Assembly (NCBI GenBank): GCA_963978545.1
Contig: OZ021732.1
Span: 27,992,123-28,056,122 of the forward strand
DNA length: 64,000 bases
Source: Linyphia triangularis
Lineage: Eukaryota > Arthropoda > Arachnida > Araneae > Linyphiidae
Direction: 5' to 3'
In this document: one piece after another, positions 1 to 10,465 of the stretch
Position numbering within the stretch: the stretch's first letter is position 1
How the letters are laid out: each line of letters begins with the position of its first letter
The notes under the pieces: model-generated
What the model saw: the letters and a program-made list of their open reading frames with translations, nothing else
The model's database searches: none
What the model was told of the DNA's origin: nothing
Made by a program: the position numbers and the translations under genes

Positions 1-1230
1 ATCTGTGTAAAAGTTGGACAATTTAAGATTTATTTATCTAATAGGGAAGAAGCCTTAATCTCTTGGATGTTTTTTATGAACTAAAAGGGTAAAGGATGTT
101 TAGGATGAATGTCAAGAAGTAAATCTTTAAAAATTTGTAACTAGAATTCGATGTTTTGGCTTTTTAATTTTGAAGTAGAGAGACAATTACTTTATTAATT
201 TATTTTTGGGGTTGTATTTCCGTTATTTTTAAAGTGTGGATGCAATCACTCTAAAAGTGAATCGAGCTAAAAATATTTCAGTATTTGGTAGTACTCATAA
301 TTCTTTTGGGAGTTGCTATTAATGTTAGAGTCAAAAACATGCAAAATCTAGTTTGTAAAAAAAACATCTTTATACTTAAATCACTAAATTCAAATTAAAT
401 AATATAATTTCAGTAATTTTAAAAAATTTGTTATTTCTATGAAAAGTAATGTTAAGTTCCAATAAATATATTATGTCAAAGAAATCCGCTATATTTCGAA
501 GTAAGTAGTAATTAAATTCTCTGTCGAATATCTGATATGTTACGGTGCCGAATAAATTACTTGATTTTTAATTTTTCTCCTCACTTTCTTTACCGCAATG
601 ACTATGACAACTTAATCAAGCCTCAAGGAAAATATTCTTGGTGACAGCTAAGTTTTTTCTACAATGTTGCAAGTAATGACTAGTTTACACCATTGTGTAA
701 TGCAAAGGTGTTACATTTTTAAAGGCTTACCCTTTTGTGAATGTTTGAAAAAAAAATGTACTAAAGCGAAAACGGGTACACACGAAAGGCATTGTATTTT
801 CCAATTGTAGGGTAATCCCCTAAATCCTCACTAAAACTTTGACAGCCCTTTCGAGCTTTGACCTGATACTTCTTTTCGTTTAATGACGTATGATTGATAA
901 ATGTGACGTAACCGTTGACGTTTTTTTTTTTTTTTTTCTGCGAAAAAAAGATGGCCTTAAGTTAATTTACCAACATAAAGAGAATGAATAGGTGACGTAG
1001 TAATTATTATTTCCGAATGAACGGATAGGTATGCAAAAGAGATCCAAGTTTCAAAATCAGGATGATTTTTTTTTTGACCATTAGGATATAGCTTGTATAA
1101 TTACTGAGGAAGGCTATACTTAAACTGACCCTGCACAGAATATGTATTAGAAATCATATATCCTGATTTAAATTTATATAAGCACATCTGAATCTGATCC
1201 TAAGATAATAATATCTTAAAATAAACGTGT
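1..1230. other. AT-rich non-coding DNA
   Basis: No gene or RNA gene recognised. Short open frames are at chance length. A T run lies near 920-937. Nothing else stands out. Confidence 0.6.
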
Positions 1231-1396
1231 CAAACCCCGTTAACGAGAAATCGCCTTACATGAAATCCCTTTTAACGTAAAGTAAGAGCAGGTTTCCGCA
1301 CTTAAAATTTAACGTTAATTTATTCGTTTAACATGAAAATTGGTTAACGCGAACTATTTCGGTGGTCCCGTCGACTTCGCATCAACGAGGTTTGCG
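1231..1396. mobile_element. possible short inverted-repeat element
   Basis: The ends form an imperfect inverted repeat: CAAACCCCGTTAACGAGAA on the left against the complement of the right end, CGCAAACCTCGTTGATGCGA. The interior repeats a GTTAACG-like motif several times (about 1240, 1274, 1310 and 1345). This resembles a small MITE. I see no clear target duplication and could assign no superfamily. Confidence 0.25.
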
Positions 1397-2429
1397 TGTA
1401 ATTTAAAAATAAAAATATAATAAATAGTTCAAATTTTCGTAAATGAAGCTTTAAATATAACAGTTTTTAGATTGATATTAACTTTTTTTAGTGCTTTAGG
1501 TAAAGTTTGTATGTTTAAAAGCTCAACATTTAACAAAAAGATGGTATTAAACAAGAAAATTTCGATTAGAAAACTAGAATGTGCCCGGAACGTGTGAAAT
1601 TTTAGTATACACTTAGTGTATCGGCGTCGGCAATTAAGTTAAAAAGCGAGAGAGAAATATACAAAATTGAGAGTATTTGGACGTGAAAATTGATGAAATG
1701 TGTTAAAAGTAGCGGTATAATTCCTTTTTAAAAGCCGTAACTGCACAGCATACTGAAATAGATAACTTATTTTTTTAAAACTTTGATGAGTTTTTGAAAG
1801 CATTATTAGATGTTTTTCTTTTCTGTTGTGGATATTAAATGAGAAATTAAATAAATATCCCATGCATGATTCATAAGACGACAAATAGGTTTGTTTTTAA
1901 AAGGAAATATAAAATATTAATCATTCTCCAATTTAGTTCATACAGGTTATTTCACAACATCATTAAATTCCAATGTAATAAAATTGTAATATATCGGTAA
2001 AAGGTGTTTGTATACCAAAAGTTTTGTGTACTTACTTACCATAACCTCCTACCTTTTCAGCCAGAGCAAAACTTACGCCAATTGTTGATTTCTTTCCCTG
2101 TTGCCCACTTGTTTTGTAAGATGGGGTAAACTATTTACCGAAATTAATATTAGTACATCCTCATCATTTCCATTGAATGCAAAAATATCTTTTGAACTGT
2201 ATTTCAGTTAATTTAACTTTGTGCGAAGAATTCCGGTGATTGAAGTTTGTTGATAATGTTTTTAAATTTTCTTATAATTAAATAATTAAATTTATAGTAA
2301 AATTAAATAATTCACCTTGGTCAACGCTAGACGGTTTAATACGTATGATCCCTTGGGGTTATACGTATTTAACTGTATTCCTTTATATCGTAACAAAAAG
2401 TTCAATAAACATAGTAGATCAATTGTAGT
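1397..2429. other. AT-rich non-coding DNA
   Basis: No gene recognised. An open frame on the minus strand near 1639-1884 is low-complexity (F, N, L, K) and of a length expected by chance. Confidence 0.55.
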
Positions 2430-2445
2430 AACCAAAATGTATTTG

Positions 2446-2628
2446 GCCGACCGAACGGTATAGTGGTTAGCGTGCTAGCCTCTAGACCGCGAGATTGCGA
2501 GTTCGAGTCCCATGTTAGGCATGGGAGTTTGTAAATGTATGTTGGCTTGTCTAATGACGAATATTTCTGCGCATTATAGCCTTCGTGCTGCTGACGGTGC
2601 CAGATAATCTGAAAACAACCAACCAACC
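2446..2628 (+). mobile_element. tRNA-derived SINE with 16-bp target-site duplication
   Basis: The 5' end is a degenerate tRNA. A Pol III box A-like stretch lies at about 2460-2473 (TATAGTGGTTAGCG) and a good box B at 2499-2510 (GAGTTCGAGTCC). The anticodon and T stems do not pair, so it is not a functional tRNA. A body of about 110 bp of non-tRNA sequence follows, ending in a (AACC)n tail at about 2617-2632. The same 16 bp, AACCAAAATGTATTTG, flank the element at 2430-2445 and 2629-2644; the first four bases are ambiguous with the tail. Perfect duplications of this length are the hallmark of LINE-driven target-primed insertion, so this copy is probably fairly young. The source tRNA is unclear (Glu-, Gly- or Asp-like head). 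Confidence 0.8.
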
Positions 2629-2644
2629 AACCAAAATGTATTTG

Positions 2645-3254
2645 TCCTGACCAATACAATACACACAAAAAAGTTGTCATGCGTTTTCTTCTTGATCTTC
2701 AAACAAAATCTATGCAAGAATGCACTATTGATTGGGAATGACGTCACGGCCAAGCACTCAATAAGTTAAAAAAAAAATTCACTTTTGCAACCAAAATGAA
2801 ATGAAACAGTTGCCGCGATTTCTACTACAACAAAAAGGTAGGAGGTACAGTATATAAGTACCCAGTTTTGTATATCCTATATTCGTATTTTCTTGAAAGT
2901 AAATTCTTGCTTAGAGATTACATTTTTATTTCAGTCACATTAATGGTAACACACTATAATCAACAAACTTTTGCATGGTTGTTGATATCACGGTTGAAGT
3001 TTCTGCCAACTATTGATTGAAGTTTCCAAGACACACAAGAATTAGTTTATAAAGAGAAAAAAGTGAAAAATAACTTTTATTGCTAACTACAATCTGAAGT
3101 GTTTATATTTGAAGATTTAGAAGGGTTTCTTTTCTATTGAAATTAAGGAAACAATCAGCTATTGATAATGCTATGAAGACAGTTTTTAAAACGAATTCGA
3201 TTTTAGACTCTTTTTAATGCAAAGTTGTCTTACATACGTTTCTATAATAATGAA
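2645..3254. other. non-coding DNA
   Basis: No gene, RNA gene or repeat recognised here beyond short A runs. Confidence 0.5.
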
Positions 3255-3625
3255 CAAAAAATTAAACTTTTATTTAATCAGAAATTGCACGAAAATAAGA
3301 CTTTAACTCGAGGAGTGCGGTAAAGTAACTTTATCGCACTAGTGCGATAAAATACTTTTTATAATAATATGCAAAAAATAAAAAATATATATATTTTTTT
3401 AATCAGAAATCGCGGTGATAGTTATACTTTATCAAGAGGAGTGTGGTACAGTAATTTTATCGTACCAGTGCAAAAATTTTTTTTATAAAAAAAATGCCTG
3501 AAACTAAACTTTTTTTTAATCAGAAATCGTGGCGAAAGTAATATTTTATTATTCCGAGAAGTGCATTAAAGTAACTTTATCTTACGCCTCGTGCTCAAAT
3601 TTTATAAGGTCTTTTATAAAAATGA
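3255..3625 (+). repeat. three diverged tandem units of about 120 bp
   Basis: A block starting AATCAGAAATCG recurs at 3276, 3401 and 3518, giving spacings of 125 and 117 bp. Each copy carries a GCGAAAGTA-like stretch, then GAGGAGTGCGGTAAAGTAAC, then a TTTATCG half-palindrome and an A/T spacer. The three copies differ by point changes and small indels, so this is an old local amplification. The third unit is also the left arm of the inverted complex that follows. Confidence 0.75.
3330..3351. repeat. perfect 22-bp palindrome
   Basis: TTTATCGCACT is followed directly by its exact reverse complement, with no spacer. It lies in the first unit of the tandem array. The matching sites in units two and three are decayed. 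Confidence 0.9.
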
Positions 3626-4222
3626 CATATTTTTAGAAGAGATTCCTTGACTGGAGTTGCCAACATTAATATATGTAAATGTATTAATAGTTATTTATGC
3701 AACTAGTGGTGAAAGTAATATTTTTTCAAACGAGGTAAAACGCTTATTTAACGAGTGTGATAGCACGAGTCGAATAATTAAGCGAGTTTGAAAAAGTATT
3801 TTCCCACGTGTTGCAAACAATATTTTTTATAATAAAAATATTTTTAATACATATATTTATTAATGTTGGTAACTCGCGTCATTGAATTTCTTCTAAAAAT
3901 ATATCATTTCAAAGCCAAGACTCTTTAATATTTGAACACGAGGCCTGCGAGAAATTACTTTTTCACACTAGTCACAAAAGTTACTTTCCCACGCTCTTGG
4001 TGAAAAGGTGCTACTTTCGCCACGATTTTTAATTCAAAATTATTAAAAATAGTTTAACTTTTGGACGTTGTTATAAAAACATAATTTTTTCCGCGAGTTT
4101 ATAAAAAGTATTGTATGCAGCACGTGTGAAAATACTTTTTCAAACTCAGTAAATTAATTGACTCGTGCACCTCACTCGTTAAATAAGCATTTTCTCTCTT
4201 TTGAAAAGTATCTTTTTCGCAA
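3515..4222. repeat. X-Y-X'-Y' inverted repeat complex
   Basis: Two blocks occur in direct orientation and then again inverted, in the same order. X (about 3515-3695) runs from TCGTGGCGAAAGTA to GTTGCCAACATTAATATATG. Y (about 3697-3835) holds GCTTATTTAACGAGTG and GAGTTTGAAAAAGTATTTTC. X' (about 3855-4035) and Y' (about 4102-4222) are their reverse complements. An ordinary hairpin would read X-Y-Y'-X'. This order suggests two head-to-head copies of a tandemly repeated element rather than a single foldback. The ACGAGTG / CACTCGT motif recurs on both strands. Confidence 0.7.
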
Positions 4223-4904
4223 CTATATAGTTACATAAATGACTATTCTATTGCTGCATATCGGGTTGCAAATCAGGTTCAGACCTTTTATTTGATGAGC
4301 ATACTGACTGAAATCTTATCATAAGGTTAATGACATATATATATACAAAAAAAAAAAAAAAAAAATCTTATCAATTTGTTTTTGATAAATAAAAATGTCG
4401 TCAAGTAGGATAATTTGTCGAAAAACATAGACAAGAGAACTTCTTACTGAATATCTAAGTTTTGACCTGATATCTCCATATTTACTCATACTTCGAATTT
4501 CTCAGAGAGTTGATAAAGAATAACTTTTCCATTTGAATTTTTATGTAATTCTATTAATCTTGTCAATAGCTTCAAAGGGATATATAATACCTGTCTATAG
4601 AATTTATAGATTAAGCTTAAAAGAATTGAAAATTAATTTCCGGTCATAGCATCCGATTCAATTTTGGCAAGGGAACTCGTATCGAAAAGACCTATCATTT
4701 CGAATATCGCATGTACATGCAAATTTTATCTGTGAATATTTATCTCAGATGTACAGACAAACAAAGCCTTTGAATAACATTTTAAGGGTATTATAGAAGC
4801 TAAAACGAGTGAAGATGACCCTAACACACAAGTAATATTAATTCAAAATAAGAAAAAGGTTTAATTTCATTGAACATTCTATAGATATTAATAAGTATTT
4901 ACTA
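4223..4904. other. AT-rich non-coding DNA
   Basis: No gene recognised. It contains a short (AT)n stretch and an A run near 4338-4366. Confidence 0.5.
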
Positions 4905-5227
4905 TGAGTTACGTTCTTCGTTGGGTTACTCACATACTCATTGCTTGACTCTGTAACGCTGTAAGATTGTGTTAGCATCTCTCTTCTCATTCAGTTCAGC
5001 GAGCGGTGAATTAGACAATCCACATTCGAGATAGATCGTTCGTGTTTGGAAGAGTTCTTTGCAAGTGTAGGTTGCAAGTGAAGTAAAGTTGTATATTGAA
5101 TCGTATCCGCAGCAAGGAAGATTATTGAACCAATTCACACACAATCTTAATAAATATTTCGTGTTTATTAAATTAAAGTGCTTGTTATATTTTTTATTTT
5201 TGAACTGGTGCTTAAGTCGCCTTACCA
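4905..5227 (+). mobile_element. LTR-like block, possible solo LTR
   Basis: Base composition changes sharply here to mixed, non-repetitive sequence, ending in an AATAAA signal (near 5150), a GT/T-rich stretch and a CGCCTTACCACA end. This is the usual architecture of the 3' half of an arthropod LTR. The left end could be TGAGTTACG (about 4904) or TGTAACGCTG (about 4951). Neither gives a convincing flanking duplication, no gag or pol sequence adjoins it, and no second copy lies in the window. A Pol II promoter/exon fragment is the main alternative. Confidence 0.35.
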
Positions 5228-5289
5228 CATTTAGTTATGTAATAAACTTGCATTTTTAATTTTGGATATTCAGCGTATTTTCCGAAGAA

Positions 5290-5475
5290 GGAAGTTTAAT
5301 TACGGCTAATTTAGGTTCGATTCCCAGGCTCCCAAGATGTTGGCATTCTGCCAATTCTGCTTCAGAAAATGAATGTAAACGGTGATTGTGATCAATGTCT
5401 CTTGTCGATTGCCATGACTGCCGGGATGGGTTGGATGCTGGTTAGTTTATCAGTGATCATTTTATGAAAGAAAAC
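5290..5475 (+). mobile_element. possible tRNA-derived SINE fragment
   Basis: A strong Pol III box B (GGTTCGATTCC, 5314-5324) is followed by about 140 bp of mixed-composition body. Upstream sequence that should hold box A is poorly conserved, and no terminal duplication was seen. The body differs from that of the SINE at 2446, so it would be another family or a decayed copy. Confidence 0.35.
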
Positions 5476-5619
5476 ATCATATGTACTCTTTAGTGACAGG
5501 AACAAACACTACTTGTTTCTCAATATTCTTTAAAAAAAAAAAAAAAAAATGTGAAGTTTAAAAATATTTAGATGAGAAATATTATAGGAATGCTGCACAT
5601 TTGGATGCCGTTTGGTATC

Positions 5620-6430
5620 ACTAGTCCTTAAAGAGTAGGTGGACTAATCAGCAGTCCGTGACGTTTCTGCCAAGTATAAGAATCGTGCAAGCACTTGTTT
5701 CAGAAAATATCCAATCAAAACAATAGTCAAGACGTCCTTATGATGTCTCAAGCGTTGAAAAGGTCGTGTAGCTCTCGTGCAATAAAAACTCCTCAATCAG
5801 CCAATATTCACAATGAGATTCCAAGATCTTACAGCTTACGGAGACTGCTTCATTTAAACAATAACTTAACTCCAAATACTTAATAGAATTGGAGCGGTGC
5901 GGAGCGAAATCCGCGATAGGTCACCAACGGGAGGTCACGAGAGCCCCCAGGTAGCCACGAGTGAAAAGAGAAATAAAACAGGTAAGAAAAAGAAAGCAAT
6001 CAAAGACGAAGAATAAGAAAAGACTGCTAGGTCTTGCCTCAGTAACCCCTACGGCTAATCAGGGGTAGAACCAGCGTTTATTGGCATTGAACGAACGTTC
6101 GTGCAGCAGATTTTGCTCGATTTTCTTCAGCTCGTCTTATATATAGTAAATAAGATTTTTTTCCCCCTCCTCGACTCTTGTTTTCTTCAGGTTGATGCCT
6201 AGCTGATGACTTGTCTTGAGTCCTCGTTCAACGTGCGAATAAGAGTTAGCGATCGAGTAATAAATATCTTTAGACTGTACATCGAATGGGTATGATTCAT
6301 TAACTCGAGGCTTGGAAGTCCGAACTTCTGAATGGAAGTGGAGGATGGCGACTTGTGCGGTAAATTGCTGACTGTATTTGAGCGGATAACGGCTGAACAG
6401 CGTTGTACTACTTTTTGTTCTTATGGGAGT
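5620..6430 (+). other. GC-elevated block with splice donor, candidate exon/lncRNA
   Basis: About 800 bp of mixed, non-repetitive sequence stands out from the AT-rich surroundings. A stretch behind an acceptor-like CTTGTTTCAG (about 5692-5701) stays open to 5883 without a methionine-rich or low-complexity bias. A textbook donor, ACAG|GTAAGA, lies at 5978-5986, but it is downstream of the stop at 5881-5883. A spliced non-coding transcript or a 3' UTR therefore fits better than a simple coding exon. A 12-bp palindrome, ACGAACGTTCGT (6091-6102), and a CCCCTACGGC...CAGGGG hairpin (near 6048-6065) are also present. I recognise no protein similarity. Confidence 0.3.
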
Positions 6431-9009
6431 AATTTCAGTTTACATAATCGGTTTTTTAATGTCTTAGGTTGGTATTTTGTAAGTGTTCTTTAAAAATTTA
6501 AAATGTTACTAATATTTCAGAAGTATTTAGGGATTCGCTTTGATTGTTTCTTGCAAAGTTAAAATTACAATGAACAGCTAACAATATTTTGGAGAGAATT
6601 TCGTTGGTGATAAACGGGAAAATATGCTATACTCATCTTCAGGGAACATCGTTAGACTAACAAATGCAACATGAATCTATCATAGGAGAGATGGAAATTA
6701 AAAAAATTTAATGGAGTTTTTATAGTTTCGATAAAAGAAAAACAAAATAATATGTATTCCTTACCTAAAATGTGTTGATATAGTAAATAACATAATACAT
6801 ATATTGACTTCAATAAATATGATTCAATGAGGCATGCACTGCCAATGAATTACAAAAACTAATTTGATTTTTCTTTTTCTTTAATGTAGCATATTGTGTA
6901 GTTGAAATAAAAGTACTGTTTTTAAAATGTTTTTACATTTGTATCATTTTATATATTGGTCGTTGATTAACAGCTAGTTTGCGAGTGTTATTGTTGTTTT
7001 TTCTTTGATTTCTCTTTTGCATTGTAAGAGCCAACTTCCTAGAAAACTATTTTCGTGGTTCAGTTGTTTTTTCAATTTCGAACTGCAATGCTTTTAAAGT
7101 TTGTTTTGCAATGTTTTTCAATGTTTTCAAATCGTATGTTCGTTTTATATTTTATTTTTAAAAGATAAACCCTGTAACTCTCCTGTATTAATCATAAAAA
7201 TGTAGCAGAATTAGGAATAATATGTATAATTTTGAAGTGATTGCAGTTTGTACGTCTTTTCTCGAAAGGATTTGTGATTAAAAATGGAACAAAAGGAGAT
7301 TACGTTGATGGTAAGGATGCGGATCCCAAAAAATTCTTCTCTAATAAAAATTGAATAATAACTATGCATTTAAATTTTATTGCAATATATCGTATTTACA
7401 GTAAGTGTTTTTTTATTATTATTTTGCATCTTACTTTACCAAAAAAAAAAAAAATAAAAAAATAATAATAATAATAAAAAAAAAAAAAAAAAATCACGGA
7501 GGTATTAAAATTTAGGCGAGGTTAAAATTCAATTGAGCAAACATTTCAAAGATTATACGAATAAAAATCATTGAATTCGGGATAGGCTAAGATAATATTT
7601 TATCAAAGACCTTATTTTTAAGTTTTTACGATAAAAAAACTAAAAAAAAAAAAAAAAAAATCAGTAAAAATATAGTTCAAAATAGCTATAAATATATATT
7701 GAGAAATGTGTTGAAAAGAAATTTTAAGTTATTTAGGAGATGAGCTGTCTTGCGGTTATTAAAATTGTAAAAGATAATTGCGGCAGTTAAATGACAAAGA
7801 TAAATGTAGGTTTAAAAATAATATTTTTATCTATTTCATTAAGTAACAAATATTTCGCCCTTAAAATAAACTTACAATTTGTTTTCCGTAGTCTGGAAGT
7901 TATAGCTACATAAAATTTTATTTTATGGTAATCAGTTTTTTAATCCTTGAGCTTTCTAAAACAGAAGTGAAACAACTATAGAACGTATCATTGACTGCTC
8001 ATTCTGATGTAGCTCATTCAGTATATGTAACAACACATACATCCCTAAGGCGACTTATACACGCATCTCGATTTACCATGTTTGTTGATATTTCTTTGAC
8101 TCGTTAACTGCATTTGGTGGATGAATGATTTGTTTGGATAAGATTTTTCTTACCTTGTCAAACTCGTCTCTTGCAATTTTGCGGGTGTACTTTTTTTGGG
8201 GGGCTTTGTATAATACTCAAACTTCGTTTCCAAGAAAATGTAATAATTTTGTTTCGTAAGTTTTGCATTTTCTATTGTTTTATTTATTTTGTTTTCATTT
8301 TCCCCTGAGCGTTAGGGAATAGAAGAACTTTACTACAGAAAGTGCTGTGTTTGCATAGTTTAAAAATTCGTTACAAAAGTGTTGGAGTCTGGAATTGAGC
8401 TATGATATTAATTCCAATATTTTATTTATAGAATCTCAAATTAATATTAAATAAAATATAATATAAGTATTTAAAAGTATTGAATCTTTAATTTTTTTTT
8501 ATAAAATGTAAATTCATTGAACCAGACTAAAAACGCCACAAAATTGTTCGTACACATGATATTTTCTGATAAATTCATGAATAAAATTGTCTCCTTGGCG
8601 TTTTTTTTTTTTTTTTAAATTTTGCAATGTGGTGGTATCTAAAAATTCGTTTTCTTTTAATATTTGCTTCCTCAACATCGTAATATTATGTTAATTATTT
8701 AAAATGGATATTAGTCGTAATTCGAAATTTCGAAAATTGAGTATATTTTATCTCAGTAATGCTAAATCTGTTCGATCGTAATATAATAAATTTAAACCAC
8801 TTAACATTTCAGTATATAATAAAACGTTTAAAAAAAAAAAAAAAAATAGATTAAAAAAAAAAAAAAAAAGCTCTCTTGACAATGTTATTTAAGCGTGATA
8901 GATTTATTCTAAACAAAAAAAAGTAAAAAACCTACATTTGAGTGCTATAAACTTTTTTTTTAGAATATAAGGACAGTTTTTCAACTTTCATTTCCTTCAA
9001 AGAGTTATG
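6431..9009. other. AT-rich non-coding DNA with A/T runs
   Basis: No gene recognised. Low-complexity tracts include an A-rich/(AAT)n stretch at about 7440-7493, A runs near 7641-7660 and 8829-8870, and a T run near 8601-8616. The left half of the Tc1 relic may begin slightly before 9010, but I could not align it. Confidence 0.5.
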
Positions 9010-9641
9010 AGATCAAATGGACTACGTTTGCGTTCTATCCGAAGAAAGTTTTTCATAAATGTTAGAAGTAGAAAGCTTCGAATTTACTTTGCAAAAGCAA
9101 TGATAAATAAGCTAGAAATGTATTGAAATCGTTAATCCTTGGTAAATGGAATAAATTTAATATCTTTTTAATTCAGATGGGCGTGTAATTGTAGGGAGAG
9201 TAAAAATGATGACTTAATACCGAAAACTTTATTGGAACGGTAAAGCATTATTATGGAGGGTTCCTTATTTGGGAGGTAATGCTACAATTAGGACTCGGTA
9301 ATTTTGTTTTTATTGATGGAATAATGAACTATGAACTATATTTGAATACTATGAACGATTTTCATCAAGGTAATAATCCGAAGCACAAAGCATTCAATGT
9401 TCACTTTTAGTGTCTAGACAATTGCCCAACTAAATCAGAAGTAAACTCAATAGAACACATTATGAGAGAACTCATGGAATTCAGTAGAGGATCCGACATT
9501 AAAAAGAAAAGCTAAATAAAAACGTTAATGATCTAATGATGGAGGAACATCGATACAGAAATTACAAATGAATTAGTGAAACCTATGCCAAGACACTTAA
9601 AAACTGATGAGAATACTAAAAGATATCCGACTAAGTTCTAA
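9010..9641 (+). pseudogene. decayed Tc1-like transposase
   Basis: Conceptual translation across several frames reads along the Tc1 family transposase, a DDE enzyme that cuts and pastes its own element at TA sites. In order I see a basic segment after the helix-turn-helix region (SIRRKF then RKLRIYFAKA, about 9025-9100), a degenerate SDG..VWRE-like segment (about 9175-9205), NFVFIDGIMN (about 9300-9330), a GNNPKHK segment equivalent to the DNDPKH motif, NCPTKSEVNSIEH (equivalent to the Q-SPDLNPIEH segment), and the family's C-terminus RYPTKF followed by a stop at 9639-9641. The acidic residue of the second catalytic motif is lost, about 15 residues are missing between the first and second motifs, and there are frameshifts and several stops, so it cannot be active. 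The N-terminal DNA-binding region is missing or unrecognisable. Confidence 0.85.
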
Positions 9642-10036
9642 ATTACTAAAACTCTTTGTTGAACATATTTCACCTTCATCGGGAATTTAAGCATGTACTA
9701 CAAATACTTGTGTCTAAATTTAAAACACCATTTGGTGTCTGAATCCAATGCCACTACTTTGTCTTATTTTAAGACATTTCTGTTTGCAGTGTATGGCAAA
9801 AATATATAGGTGATTTGAAGCACGTGTATTTTTTTAGCAATAAAACAATATTTGTTTTCGGTCTGACAACCATATTACAAAATCTTAAGCAGCGTTACCA
9901 AAATGCTATTCTTAAGAACCTTAACAGACAATTTTTATGAAAAGCTTTTGTTGGGTTTTTAAGTACTTTAATAGGTATAATGACTGTTGAACTTTATCAA
10001 CGAATGCATATAATTTAGTATACCTTATGCATCCAA
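9642..10036. other. non-coding DNA downstream of Tc1 relic
   Basis: No gene recognised. A CAGTGTATGGCAAAAATATA stretch near 9778 is reminiscent of a transposon end, but its orientation is wrong for the right terminus of the Tc1 relic and I found no partner. Confidence 0.4.
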
Positions 10037-10465
10037 GTGTTGGTAGAAACTTTAAATGGGACTCTAACTTCGTTAGCGGCTTCCAAACGATTAATAGTAC
10101 TTTATCGCTATCTATTTAATTCGTCTTTTGGGGAGCCATTTTTGTTAAACGAAGTACACACAAAGACGTCTAACCACATGTTTATCTATGAACCACAAGT
10201 AGGGAACAGCAACGACATAATTTTTTCTGTCACTGACAGAATGTATGGATTTATGTTCTTCTTCAGACTTCATTCCGTCTCGCTTTGTGCCCCCTCATCT
10301 CTTAAAGAGGATATTAATATGCAGACGTGGATTGACTCCAAATGGAAGCCGGACTTTGATTTTTCGGCCAAGAAAAGAAGATATAGTGTGATATTAGAAG
10401 GTCTGGGACGGTTAGATTCTGTCTCTGCTGCCTGCTGTGACCTTCAGTGTTGGATACTGTTCTAA
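10037..10465 (+). CDS. unassigned 142-codon open frame
   Basis: This is the second-longest ATG-or-alternative-start frame in the window that is not made by a repeat or homopolymer bias; it starts at a TTG codon. The predicted product is of mixed composition, contains several Trp, Asp and Cys residues and shows no signal peptide or domain I recognise. A shorter open frame overlaps it on the minus strand (10314-10550). For an AT-rich sequence this length is only marginally above chance: using about 7.5% stop codons, I estimate well under one such frame expected in 64 kb. It lies in a GC-elevated island. It could be a real small gene, an exon or a chance frame. Confidence 0.2.
   Translation: MLVETLNGTLTSLAASKRLIVLYRYLFNSSFGEPFLLNEVHTKTSNHMFIYEPQVGNSNDIIFSVTDRMYGFMFFFRLHSVSLCAPSSLKEDINMQTWIDSKWKPDFDFSAKKRRYSVILEGLGRLDSVSAACCDLQCWILF

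Noticed and set aside
2446..2520. Functional tRNA gene
   Set aside because: Good promoter boxes, but anticodon and T stems are unpaired and a SINE body and tail follow.
2402..2680. 92-codon minus-strand frame
   Set aside because: It runs antisense across the SINE and both target duplications, so it is created by the insertion.
9778..9797. Right terminal repeat of the Tc1 relic
   Set aside because: Orientation is that of a left end, and no matching sequence was found upstream of the relic.
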